This document shows positions 34,725 through 46,983 of a DNA stretch of 64,000 nt, piece by piece. The position numbers and the translations under genes were made by a program. Each line of letters starts with the position of its first letter. Positions within the stretch are counted from its first letter, which is position 1. Origin of the DNA: Tetrapyrgos nigripes (taxonomy: Eukaryota; Basidiomycota; Agaricomycetes; Agaricales; Campanellaceae); the NCBI GenBank assembly GCA_013368315.1, contig JAACJM010000003.1:372001-436000 (forward strand), given 5' to 3'. Under the pieces are notes generated by a model. It searched no databases. It had not been told where the DNA came from and saw only the letters and a list, made by a program, of their open reading frames with translations.

Positions 34725-37700
34725 GCGGTACTCTTTCATCTAGGATCTGCGGCTCAGACTTTCAGATCCTCTTCCATGCGGCCTCGATGTCTCCCATGCT
34801 CTCAATCACATTGCTCTCCGGAAGTTATCACAGTTATACATATGTACAATATCATTCGAAGCTTGAATACTGTGCCTTCATAACTAGGGTCCCTAGTTTG
34901 TACTCGTTCACTCAAACTCACTATACGGATTACTGCGTATCGCGTCTTTATCAAATACATCTATAGATAAGGCACTGTAATGACCTCTACTGGCATAGAT
35001 AGATCAATAATCAAGTCAGGTATCTCTCCCCTTTGGTCTGTGGCATCATCTTTGCTTTCCTATTTGCAGCCCTATTACCTCGCGATCAATAAAGTCAGGT
35101 CTAAAAATGACACGGCCACTGGTATGCACGAACGCGCCTGCAGTCAGTGATGGAGCCAACAGTGGCAATCCATTAACCGATGTATTCCTTACGGCCTCCT
35201 CAATTTTGGGATGAGACGCATTTTGCAGAGCTATTGAGTTGCCCACTTATCAAAGGCAAAACTTAAAAAAATCGTGAGGGCTGCAACGAGTGAATCTTCC
35301 CGTTTTACATGTTCAGAGGTCTGTATTGACAAACTTCAACTCAAGCGGGCTTTCGTTTCGTATTTCTCCTTGACTTACGGGTCTTCAATCTTGAATTTAA
35401 CTTCTCTACCATTGTCGACGGCGAGTTCTTCAGTCTTCCAGTGCATTCAGGCGTAAAATGAGACCATTCCATCTTACACGGAATGAAAGTTGAGGATAAA
35501 ACTGTCAAGGAGTGGGATACTCATTTAAATGATAGATGTCAAGGTTATTTTTCAAAAACCTACCCGATGTTTTGGTAGTCAAAATGTGGTTTCAGAGTTA
35601 ATGAGTAGGAGGTCCTGGCCATGCTTGAAAGACGGGGGTCTGGAATCTGGATGACTGGCAGACCAACATACGGAATGGACAGCGATGACTGACATTTGAC
35701 TGATGACCGTCTCCCCCTACGTCCCCTACGTCTAGAGACTAGAATACACGCAGAAGACAGGAGAGAGACAGGAATAAACCTGGCGTCAAAAATAAAAGGC
35801 CAAGCTAAAGATACAAGCAGTCAATTCCAGTGTACTGGTAAAATGGATTTGATGACATCAACGTGAATTGATTTTTGTCGCTCCTTCTGGATCTTGTCTA
35901 GGAATAACGAGACCGACACCACGCACCACGCATGAGGTATGTAGTTGCGGGGGAGAATGAGCTTTCCCGTGTCCGGGTTCCCGAGCCGGACAGTGAGTGA
36001 AAATATCAGAACTGTCGAGGACTGTATGATTGTATGATAGCCACCATCACTGCAAGCCCAGCGCATTAACGAAGCAACCGTACCACTGGTCAAGGGGCAG
36101 CTCGTAACTGTGCCTAACGAAGGGTCTTCGAATCCTGGTTCCCGAGATGGTCACCGCCAGGAGCTGTTCACCTTGAGAGAGTCTTAAGATTATCCCAGAA
36201 TGACTCGAAGAATCAAGAGTTGAGAACCTTCTGCTGATAAAAGTTGAGTAGAGCACACACTACGATAGTGAAGCACGCATAACGAACCTACACTGCCACT
36301 CTAGCAACAAAAAACCATCTAGTCCCCGAGACTCAGGCATCTCCGGGTAACCTTACGACCCGGAGAATCTGCGAGAAAGCTCGTGGCTAGCATATGAGTC
36401 TGCTTTACAAAACAATTTTAGGTCTGATGGATCGTAGAAGTTGTGAATGACTTCAGAGAAGTCTACTATTTAGATTCAAAGGTATTCAATGAAACCTAGA
36501 CGAGGGAAGACAAGGACGTACCTATCATGATGTTGTGACTCTGAGCCCAAGTTGGCTCTTCGTTTTCCCTGAGAGCTCGTTCCGAATTCCGAATACCGGG
36601 ATTTGAAGAATCATCCGGTGTACCATTGACTTGGCGACGAAGAAGAAAAAGGCCAAAGCAAGGAATCGGGAGGCTTATAGGCACCCCTTGCCGACCAAGG
36701 TCTGGTTATAATGCTTGTTCAACTGTAAGTTCTGGGAGCACATGGCTTCGGGTGTGCCTGTGCACTGATTAAATTTGGGAATGTAGACTATTCTTGAGAA
36801 AAAGGAAGAGAGGCGAGGCGACGGCCAAGTTGAATGCCCAAGACGGGCTCCCGAGGGGCCCTCAAAGAAGACAGGTAGGGCAACAGTCACATTGACAACT
36901 CACTAGACGGCCTTCCGAGGCAAACCGTCGCGTTCAAAGGAAGAAAGTGGGAACCGCACTTCAGCTAGATCAGTCACCAAACGTTCTCGAAGGAAGCTGG
37001 ACCACAGGCCAGAAACTGCTACACGGTCTGTCTCGGACCGAGAAGGCATACTTCAATCACCAGGCTCTAATAATGATTCACGTTTGACCTGGACGTGTAG
37101 CCTCATCTTTTGACCGAACCTGAGCGCCTGAAAATCTGGTCAACAGCAACACAAGTCTGATGAGCCTCTGTACGCACCGGCAGGCCGTGCGATCATCTCT
37201 GGCTATCCTGTACTCCATGGATGTTACGATGCCTTGCAATTAAAAGGCCGTTATTATTGACCTTTCAGTAGGACAAGGGTACATATGTCACCAATGAGGC
37301 AGACGGAGAACGCGGATGCTCCTGTCAACGTTCAGCACGTAGTTGAAGACACGTCTCACAAGTCGACGGTGAGTTTGAGACAAGTCTTGAAGTTTTTAAC
37401 GAGTTGGAATCAAAATGAGACTGTTCTTCTGTTAACAACCGTATCGAGGCGAGTTTCGTCCCGTACAATCCACAGTGACACAAAGAGGGGAAAATGAGGA
37501 ATGCATTTGATGAAGATGTGTACATGTTCAACTTAATGTCCATGCTGAGATTGAAGTTGTCTGCTCTCGCGAATACTAGACTCATTCCCACAATTTCCCA
37601 GTCGAGTGGCTCATGCGGACTTTGAACGCAACGCACTTGCGGGGTTTAAATTTAAACACAACGGCCCGGGATGGAACAGCTTGTGCAGTGCTTCGCCTTG

Positions 37701-38621
37701 AAGGAGGCCATTCTTCAAGAAGGCTTCCTTGTACTCGTCTTTGAATCTCATATTTATAGCCCTACAATCAGCTGTAAATCCTCCACCTGAGGGTAGGTTT
37801 AGTACGAGGTTGGTGGTTAACTCAGATAATACCTCATACGCATGAAGTTCCTTGGAAGTTCCTCTAGAATACTATGCAGTTACATTCTTCAAAGACGACT
37901 TGAAACGTCGACTACTTATTCAAGTATATACACCTATATGTACGTTATGTATAGCATTGTGTTAATCTTGTGTTGTGCAAGTAAGTGGAAAAAGATGAGA
38001 CTAAACCGTAAAGTTGAATGAGCCGTAAACAAATAAAGTGACTATGACTATGGGTGATATGAAAAAGTCGTTAGATGTATGTCGGATGTATGTATGTGCG
38101 TATGTATGACATTGAGAGATGAGAGAATATGGAGGATGATTCAGAGAGGAGGGGATGGGATGGGATGGAGGGTGAAGGTAGTGATGAAGTGGAAGGATGC
38201 AATAGTGCGACTAAGCAGAGGTACTGGTAGAGGGTAAGGTATGCAGGACGAGGGCGTTAGCTAGTAAGTAATGAAGAATGGACAGATGGAGGCAGAGCGA
38301 CACAAGACCGAGTGAGATGGGAGATGGAAAGTCCATGACCTGATGCAAAAGGTACAAGATAAGAGACAGAAAGCGATGCGCGACGTGCAAGGACAATGGT
38401 TGGGTTGGGTTGGATTAATGCATGCCAATAAACAAGTGTAAATGGTTGGTTGGTTGAATCGTATCCGATGGTTGGCAAAAATAGCAGGAAAATGGTAAAG
38501 AAAAACTCCCCACTGCTCCCGGCTTTCTCCAAGATAAGGGGAAAAGAGTGAATGATGGATGGTGCGTGTCAGACAGTGTGGCCAGACGAGAACGACAGAC
38601 ATACAATTGTAAGAACCAGGA
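34725..38621. other. gene-poor stretch, 3.9 kb
   Basis: No confident gene. The right part (about 37650-38621) looks like the 3' UTR of the GID7 gene, with short GGTTG-type and GGATG-type runs at 38145-38175 and 38395-38455. Weak coding-like pieces on the minus strand lie at 35046-35470, 35830-36260 and 36500-36890. A possible plus-strand first exon at 37285-37368 is followed by a GTGAGT donor. None joins into a recognisable protein. It could contain decayed genes or a transposon remnant. Confidence 0.4.
35046..35246 (-). CDS. possible terminal exon of an unknown gene
   Basis: An open frame of about 66 codons on the minus strand with protein-like composition (Asn-Gly-Leu-Pro-Leu-Leu-Ala-Pro, Phe-Ile-Asp-Arg-Glu-Val-Ile-Gly). 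It begins at GTG just after a TAAG acceptor-like site, so it would need a 5' exon. A candidate is at about 35370-35470, ending in a good GTAAGT donor, but no join was unambiguous. No family is recognised. Confidence 0.2.
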   Translation of the reverse strand: MGNSIALQNASHPKIEEAVRNTSVNGLPLLAPSLTAGAFVHTSGRVIFRPDFIDREVIGLQIGKQR

Positions 38622-41600
38622 TCAAGTCCGCGTAGAGGGTGTTCCCGAGCCGGAATCCCCTGCTACAGACCCTGTTGCAGAATCCCAAAGCTGCCGTATC
38701 TTTCCCTTTCCTTTGTAATCTAATGAAGAACTGCTTGCGCCTGCTAGGTCGTGGCCGTATAAAGAGCCATGGTCATGTAGTTGAGATAGCGAAGTAGCGG
38801 CGACCGCATCATCGGTGGAGGGAGCCTCCCATATTCGGATAGTACGGTCATCAGAACAGGAGGCGAACATTCGTTCATTCTTCGGATTCCATGCTACTGA
38901 GTTCACACTTCCCTCTCCATGTCCTGAGAGTATCTCGAGTGGAGCCCCTGTATCGCGATGCCAGACATACACCTTTCCATCTATAAGAGAGTGAATTGAT
39001 AAGAATGAAAGACGTAAAGGGAGGATTTAGAACGAACCTTCACTACCACTGACGACAAAGTTACCATCTATGCCACCAAAACAACTTCGGATGATATGTC
39101 GGCCTTGCTTCTGCCCGGTATACTTACGAGCGAGTCTACCAAGATTTAGGTCCCACATATGAATCTCCTAAAAACGATTACCAGGAGGGTCAGTGAATGA
39201 ATGATGATGTCCCAATGATACAGGAACATACGTCTGGAGAGTGGTTGACCAATGCGTACTGAGAATCAGGCGAGATTTTAACGCTGGTAAGGTCCCCTTC
39301 CATTGACTTGGCACTGTTCCCAAGATAGATTATGTTAGAAGACAGACATCGAGAAAGATAGACAAATGTATGTAATAGAAAATAGAGAAACCGAGATCGA
39401 GACGTACATTTCCTGCTGCCTGGTCGTCAAATCGTACACTATAAACCACCGAGTGTCAGAATTAGGCCTGCCCGCATTCAACTGTCCACCGTTCCCACTA
39501 CCGGGATTCAAGGGTTCACTCGGCGTTGCTCGGCCTCCTGCTCCTCTTGTTGACGATGGCGTCGGTGGCGAGAACAATTTAGAGTCCACAGAATCCAGTC
39601 CGACGGCCACCAATCTCGAGAAATCCGGTGCTATTGCAAAGTCGATGACGCGTATCGGCGAGATGACCAATGATTCGTGTGTTTTCCCATCTGCACTCTG
39701 TTGCGTGGAGGGAAGATGAATACAAGATAATAAAAGAACAGAGATTTGCGTACCCAGTAGATTATCTTCCGGTCTAAACCGCCTGACACGAAACCCGAGC
39801 CGTCTGATAACCAGTGTAATGTAGTTACTGTCTCCAGGTGCTCTGTGAGGGTTCGGAGACACTGTCCAGTCTGGACACGAAAACGGAGTCAATACTACAG
39901 GCAAAGGCACCGAAACACTCAAATGCTGACCTTTGTGTTCCAGACTTTAACGATATGATCCGCACTCGTCAGCATCATCGAATCATCTGGCGACCAAGTC
40001 AGCGTGCCCACAGGATAGGGATGCTCCCGCAATATTTGGTGAGCTTCCCAATCTGTTCCTTCAGACTGCAGATGTTCAAAACCTCAATAAAATGGAAGAG
40101 TAGAAGGTTCAAAGAGACATACCCCAACTCGCCATATAATTGCCGTCCTGTCCTTACTCGCACTGGCCAGAAAATCTCCTTTATGACTCCACACTATATG
40201 CCAAACCTCATCAGCGTGTCCAGTCAGAATAGTTGTATTTATTCGTGGAAATGCCGAGTTGTCGCATTGATGATCTGTATAAAGAGACAGCGGCGTCGCG
40301 TTCGCAGGTATATTATGATATATACACCGTTGGAGTTGGTGAACATGGGCTTGTTGTATTAATGTTGAAAATCGTCGATTGGGAATCATGACAGACGGAG
40401 GAATGTAATCTAGTGATACAAAGGTAAACGATAGAAAGAGGACATGAAGGAGATAGCAACACACGATGTAAGTCATCAAGAAGCTGTCGTCTTGATGTCC
40501 CGACGGCACCGTCCCAACGTGCTCTTTGTCGAAGGTCATCGGGATTCGTGCACATGATTAAACTTGGAAATGCAGTTGAGCACTGGTAAGAGATAGAGAG
40601 TACGGGACGGACATACCTGGATAAGGTATGCAACTCTTCTGATTCCACGTCCAGCGGTGAGATTTCATTACGAAGCACATCCAGGGCCGCTGTTGTCTTC
40701 TCGGCTTCCAGCAACTCGAGATACTTTTGTCTATAGATTAGAAACTTGGCATCCTGTACAAGCACGGAAAGAGTCAGAAACAGCTATGCACGGTAAGTGT
40801 CAGATGGCGCACCCATAGCTTTGCTTCGTTCCTCGAGCCCAACCGCGTTAAAGAATCCTCAGCCTTTGACCACGAGCCATCTAAAATATATTGCTTGAAT
40901 TGGGCTACTTCCTGCGACTCCATTGAGTACCCCGACTCTGCTTCGAGTGTTGCGGCAGCTTGGCTAGAAATGGCACAAAGACATTGTTTATGAGTCCTTG
41001 TCCGAAGTGTGAAAGACCAGGTTCTTACGTATATCCCACATCCCGCAGACTTTGGAGGACCAATCTCACAAATTCTTCTCTGTCCACATTAGAGTCCTCA
41101 TAAAGAGATGACCCAGGAAGATTGACCCTAGTAATGGACGTCTTTCCATGCTTGCTATTTCCATTGGGAACTCCACCAGTGCCATTTGAGAGACCGTTAT
41201 AAGATGAGAATCCGTGACCATTAGACAGTGGAGTGCGACCGTTGGTAGAGGAGTTTGCTAGGCCGTCGAGACCTCTTGACGAAGGACCTGCGGCGGGTGG
41301 AGTGGATGGCTGATCAGATTCAGGGAAACGCATTTGGGTCGGGTTATCGAGTCTTTGTCTCTTGCGAGCTCTGGGATGATCTGGATGAGAGGAGTGAGTA
41401 AGAGACGGATTAGCAAGCAAAATGGTGACTACCGATTTCAGAGGAAGGGTCGGTGGAAAGTGAGCGAGAACGGGTTGCAGGAACGAGACTGGAGGACTCG
41501 AGTGCCAAAGGCGAGTTGGAGGGCGGATGTGATTGTTCCAGAGCGAGGGCGTTGTCGGGGGACAGGGTCTGGCCGGGGTGGACCCTTTGGGGGTCAGTAG

Positions 41601-41655
41601 ATGGAGGAGGAATTGTGGCTGGTTGTAGACAAGAGTTACTATCGCGTGTAGTCAT
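38622..41655 (-). CDS. GID7: WDR26/Gid7-type subunit of the GID/CTLH ubiquitin ligase
   Basis: Subunit of the GID/CTLH E3 ligase, which in yeast degrades gluconeogenic enzymes. After a Ser/Pro/Asn-rich N-terminus (ATG 41655) comes a LisH-like segment ([14 protein letters not shown]). A CTLH region follows ([11 protein letters not shown]ough Leu-Glu-Leu-Leu-Glu). WD40 repeats then run to the end, for example Gly-His-Ala-Asp-Glu-Val-Trp and Ser-Ala-Ser-Lys-Asp-Arg-Thr-Ala near 40170-40220, and [12 protein letters not shown] with Ser-Asp-Asp-Arg-Thr-Ile-Arg-Ile-Trp near 38840-38930. The order LisH-CTLH-WD40 marks WDR26/Gid7. It ends at TGA 38622. Confidence 0.92.
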
Positions 41656-42303
41656 TTCACACGAAGCTCAATAAAACCTATCTGCCTCTCCTTCTGATTA
41701 TCGCTCGCCTAGCTGACTCGAGGTCACCATGAGGTTTCTGCTATATTTTTTCTATTTTCCAAGAGGCGGCCTTCTCCAAGTCACGAATTGGCCGTTCCAT
41801 CGCTCGTGACCAAGACGCGTCCTTGACGCGTACCCATCATGATCCTCCGACCCACTGGGCTGAGCTGTAACACTCCGACTCCACCGCAACCGCCTCATGT
41901 CCCGAGATCACCTTCTTTGGATCGTCTGGGGCGCATGGGAAACGTCATCAACTTTGTCTTACCCTGAATGACAACTGCGCCAAGTGAGCTAGTCGGACTC
42001 AGACCGACGGACAGATAGCTAACACCCTTACACTCGACCTGAAACACCCTCAAATCCCATCATAGACAATGCCCCGACTGAGTAAGCATCCCTAATAGTC
42101 CAACTAGGCGGTACCGGTGTACGTGGCTACTCTGAGCTGGCTTGTCCCTGGCGGCCCCTTCCGAGCTACCTCTTCCGGATCTCTCAAGCACTGTGCTCAA
42201 GACGCCAAACCGGTGCTGACACTCGTCAACTATAACTCAGGCTACCTTGGTGCTAACGGACCCGAGTCAGATCACGGGTGGACTACTCGAGTCAAGCTAT
42301 AGC

Positions 42304-42331
42304 CTATACTAGTAGTATAGCAGTGCACTGC
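42304..42331. repeat. two adjacent perfect inverted repeats
   Basis: CTATACT-AGT-AGTATAG (42304-42320) is directly followed, sharing its last G, by the 12-nt palindrome GCAGTGCACTGC. The arms were checked base by base. The pair could fold as a cruciform or act as a protein-binding site; no function is known. Confidence 0.6.
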
Positions 42332-43700
42332 TACTACGGCTCAGACCCTGCCAGTAATTTCTCTTCATCACGCACGCTCCCGTAGTATTGCATTCATCAT
42401 ACGCAACACTCACAACACGTACTAGATAGTACGTCTGGGCATGCTCCAGCTTAACTTCGTGATCGCCTCAGCCGAGTCTGAAATTTTTCTCATCAAGTGC
42501 ATCCACTCAAATTTCCATGATCATTCCCCAACTAGCTTCACCCTTCAACTTCCTCAATCGCAGCTGAACCAAACCAACTTGGACTTGACAAGCAAACCAA
42601 ATAGTAGATAGCACCCTAGGCTGCATAGCTACGTCCCTCTATATATATACCTACTTAGCAATTTCGCTTCCACGGCACAAACACCTCACTGCGTCCACCG
42701 TAGACGACGACCTTCCGCCGTTAATTGTTGCCCCTGGCTCCGGGGTAACACCAACGTCGAGTTTGAAGGTACTTTTACAATTACAATGTGCACCTCTACC
42801 TCTAGGCTCTCTTTGTCCCTCATTCTCGACCTTCAGAAAAACATCCCAACTTTGACCGACTTTGGCCGCCGGCGTCCGTTCACTTTGTACTAACTGACCT
42901 CAAGGCTCAAGGTCCTCAATACCAATGACAATGCATATGGTAGTCTCCAAGTTATTATTATTATTATTACAAGCGATGTCGGCGTTGTATCTTGTTGTAT
43001 CCCTCCACTGGCAAATTTCAATCATGATCATTTCTACGTCGTCTTCATGATCACCCGGCCCCGCTGACGTCGACACGTGCACGGGCTGTCTCTACTCTAC
43101 TTGTCTACATTGCGCTCAAATTGTACTCCCCATGTCGACACTTCCAGTCATCATTGGCTCCTCTGACTCCAAACCCTATGTAAGCCTATGCGCATGCGTT
43201 CAGGTCTGGTGGTGCCATATTTACGATCTTCCAGTCGGGCATTGAATACTGACAAAGCGTGTGGTTATGTACTGGTGGGTCCAGATTTCAGAACCATTTT
43301 TTGTCAAAATCCTTGACAATAACTAGACAATAACGCTAACAATAACAATCAAGCACATCTCCTGGGGATCCGGACCCCCCTGGATGACCGACTCGACCAG
43401 GGACCGACAGCAAACCGGAGTGAGTAGTAACGCTCCGAGTCTGACCAAGCTAGGTACATAGCTAGTCTCAGCTTACTCAAACTCAAGACATCGGGCCTAC
43501 TAGGGCCTATCTCTGTCCAGGTCGCCCATGCCTTGCCCAGGTCCAGGTCTGTTCTCAGGTCTACCTCGTTCACCTACTATCGCCGAGTACTATCCATATC
43601 CATATCCATATCTTTTGCTTATCTTTATCTTTAGGTACTACTTACTCTCCCTGTACCCCTCGAGGCTCGTTCTTGTTAACATTCGTCCTTGTTGTTGCTA

Positions 43701-43752
43701 TTCTCGTTCCCGTTCTCGTTCCCGTTCTCGTTCTCGTTCTCGTTCTCGCTCT

Positions 43753-43785
<33 letters not shown>

Positions 43786-43788
43786 TCC
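43701..43788. repeat. hexanucleotide microsatellite
   Basis: About 14 imperfect units of six bases, first TCTCGT/TCCCGT-type, then switching to CTGTCC-type. On the plus strand it reads Arg-Ser and Pro-Cys dipeptides and creates spurious ORFs on both strands. There are no spacers, so it is not a CRISPR array. Confidence 0.85.
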
Positions 43789-45631
43789 TCCATTCACAAG
43801 AATCATGATCATGATCACGAAGCCCGAGCGCTACTAATACTATCAGGATTAGCAACGAACTCGAAGCCAAAGTGCTCTAGGCAAGCTCTAGGAATGATAT
43901 CTAGAACAATAAGAGTAGTAGTATACGTATTTGATTGGTCAATGATCATCATGATTGGTACTAGCTTTAGCTTTCGAATTCAAGACAATAAAACGAAATA
44001 CTTAAAGCTAGTTATTGTATCCTCCTGACAGTGAGTCCAGCAACAGTCATGACGGACTGCCTATTAAGTATCCAAGTAAGAATAAAAAGGGTACCCTCCT
44101 CGTCGCCAACGACATCTGTCACAAGACGAAGACAAAGACGAAGTCAATCAAATAAGACTCAAATTCCTGGATTGAGGTGAGATCTAGAGCTTCAAGTTTG
44201 AACTTTGCACTGGCAGTAGGTTGAGCTAGTAGTATGTACGTAGTTCATCACACATATCGCACAGCCTATATCACACAGAGACTACTACTGAGAGTACTAG
44301 TAGGTAGTGGTATCACATATTCATCTTAAGTTATCACACATAATTAAAACACTAGAACCCCAGAGCGCCGCCCAAAGGATCTCGGGACCCCACCGACGTC
44401 GAATTTCCAATTATCGACAAATTCAAACCACCAAATTACTAAAATGACAGTAAGGCGGCAGGCCCCGTTAATGTTACAAGAGCTATACTCTAATTTATCA
44501 AGATACAAGATAACATGCCCCACTTGGACCAAAGGATCCAGGTCTAGATACCGTCCTCCTAATCGACATGACATTCGAAACTCGTCTTGTGTCACTGTGG
44601 CCTGTACATCAGCATCTGCGCCTTTGTCTGGTCAACTTGAGGCGCTAGTGGCGCCGGCCAGTGAGGAAGATACCGATCAGACTCGGATGTGTCAGACTTT
44701 CTTACTCTTCTTACAAAACATATCGGGTCGGCCGCCACCGAAACGATACGACTAGCGGGTAAGCCAAGGGTGTGATAGGCTCAGTGAAGCACTCAGCAGC
44801 TTTAGCAGCTCCACTTACTCTTTCACTTAGCGATCGACTGATAGCCTCCGCACAATGGTCACGACAACAAACGCAAAAATGGTACCATAGTGTAGGCATA
44901 TATGCATTGCATAGCGGAAAAGACGAAGAGGACTAGAATACACTTTCAATGATTAGCTAGCTACTGACAACATGATCGAAGGGAGAAATGCGAGGTGGGT
45001 CGATGAAATATGTTGTGTATGAGGTTATGCTATGAGTGGGTAAGCCTAGGGAAATAAGATGCTTATACGATGTTTTCAACGACTGAATGGTACATGTAAG
45101 TAATTTCCGTTTTCGACTGACGATGATGGTGAAAGAAAAAAAAAACCGGTGACAAGAACAGCGAAGAAGAAAGAGAAAGAAATGCAATGGCGTAATGCCA
45201 AGGCAGAGCCTAGGAACCTGGGGACAAAGAAAGACCCAGGGGACAAGGCAACGTGCGAAGCCATCATAAAGAAAACGTTGACACGTGGAAACGTGATCGA
45301 TTTGTGCAGAGCGAGGACAAAGGTGAATAATAGCAAAGTTCAAATGACGATGGTATAGTTGGACGCGAAGGGGTAATAAAGGATGAAAAGTTGGCTGATG
45401 AAAGATGCGACTTGTAAACGTGATATTTTATGATGGTGATGCGACGAGACAAATGAGTCTATGCAGAGATGATGGATGCTAAAAATTCCGGCCCATTTTC
45501 GGAGCGTGCGTACAATGGGGCACGAGTATTTTGGGAAAGTCCAACGCTTTTGATTTAATGTGGTGGATGGACGGTGAGGGCCGGATGATGAGAAAGACCG
45601 ATGATAGAGAGGAAATGGAAATAAGGCCAGA

Positions 45632-46983
45632 CTAATGGAAGACCCGACCAGTTGCTCGCTGAACTTGCATACGCTCACGGTCCAAGAGCCCGCTTCGGCC
45701 GTAACCATAACCAGGATGCTCTGCAGAGGTGCCGATACCATCCAACTCGTTGATCCTGGCGCGTCCTCGGGCCTGGGGTCGACCATTGGTAGAATCTGCC
45801 TTCCTGTGGCCAGGAGAAGCCGATGAGAACTCCTCCATGGCGCGCATGGAGGACACCATTTTGGGGGGTGGAGAACTGTTGCGCCGGACTGCAGTGCGCC
45901 CTCGAGGTAAGAGGGCCGACCAATCAAAGACCTGTTCAACACTGTTCTTACTGCCAGTGCTCTCGAGCCGTGAGCGATATCCGGGACTGGGCGGTGCTTC
46001 AGGGGAGGATCGGGATCGGGATCTCGAAGGAGAGCTCCCCTGATCGGAGAGACAGCTGCTCCTGAGGATAGCTAAATCTCGTTTGCGTCCGCGGGGAGTA
46101 GCTTGCATTGGGTGATGATGAATGGCATTACTGGAGACGGCAAGCTTTGGAGTAGGTGGAGAAGGTCGTGAAGCTGAAGTATGTGCCACTGACACGGTCT
46201 CAGCAGAGGTAAGGGATAGAGATGGGGAAGACCGTTGGGCTTCGATAGAAGGACTGCCACTGTTCATTTGGAGCAAGGAAAAGTAGGCAGGGAGACTTGC
46301 ACGGTTACGTGAGCGGCGAGATTTGGTAATAGTGGATTTGTCGCTTGGTGCCGTTTGGGGAGAGGTTTGGTCGCGGGAGCACGATCCGAAGTCCGAGTCG
46401 TCATCTTCGGTGGAGGAGTTGTAGTGGAGGGGAGCGCTTCTCGGTGCACCACGCACGTGGCCGGAGAAGGAATTAGACGAAGTACGTCTATCGAGGTGGG
46501 GAATAGCAGAAGAGTTGTTAGTAGGAGCAGGCCTACGGGCATAGGAAAGAGGATATAGAGTGTATTGACCATTGAGAGACTTTGCGCTAGTTTCTGGACC
46601 TAATTCGACCGAATAACCAGAGTCACTACCCAAACCATACGCAGCATCGTCGTCGTCATCGTCTGTGACGACAGACCAAGCCGTGGAAGAGGCCGAAGAT
46701 GAGGAGAGCGAATGGCGGTCTCGACTGCGGTAGTTGGCAAAGGCGGCACCCAAAGCGGACGGCACGAGAGCAGGGACGTCACCGCCGGCTGCAAAGCCCA
46801 AATGAGGAGACGAAAGGGCGCTGCTTGCTGAGGATATGCAGGGAGAACTTGCGTCTAACTGCTGACACTCGTCGCTGCAGAAGGCGCGCCTGGAGACGGC
46901 TAAGGACATGGCGTCGAGAACAAAGAGATTACATACCCGTCGTCAATGTGCTTTCCGCAAGTGAGACAGGCTTCTTCAAACAT
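45632..46983 (-). CDS. Ecl1-type zinc-site protein, serine-rich
   Basis: Two exons, 46937-46983 and 45632-46889, code for 434 residues. The N-terminus, rebuilt over the intron, has Cys-x2-Cys-x10-Cys-x3-Cys within the first 25 residues (Cys-Leu-Thr-Cys and Phe-Cys-Ser-Asp-Glu-Cys-Gln). This is the arrangement of the Ecl1 family linked in fission yeast to chronological lifespan and nutrient stress. The remainder is a long Ser/Pro/Arg-rich, probably disordered tail with an Asp run around 46645. Ecl1 members can be very small, so most of this protein is an extension. It stands alone between two gene-poor stretches. The family call relies on the Cys pattern and position. Confidence 0.72.

Larger units (their letters stand above)
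41656..45631. other. gene-poor stretch, 4.0 kb
   Basis: This lies between the start of GID7 and the stop of the Ecl1-like gene. Both strands show only short ORFs, largely from simple repeats. CTAG-rich short words recur (for example around 44225-44310), with an ATT run at 42954-42969 and a CCATAT run near 43590-43610. It probably includes the GID7 promoter and part of the Ecl1-like 3' UTR. I see no transposon domain or RNA gene. Confidence 0.45.

Noticed and set aside
36110..36150. TTCGAATCC stretch resembling a tRNA T-loop
   Set aside because: The flanking bases cannot form a five-base T-stem, and no A box lies at the right distance.
38395..38455. GGTTGGGTTGGG run resembling telomere-like repeats
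   Set aside because: Only two or three units, inside the 3' region of GID7, and not the fungal TTAGGG sequence.
43676..43870. Arg-Ser and Asp-Arg repeat ORFs on both strands
   Set aside because: They are frames through a hexanucleotide microsatellite, not a conserved protein; no spacers, so also not CRISPR.
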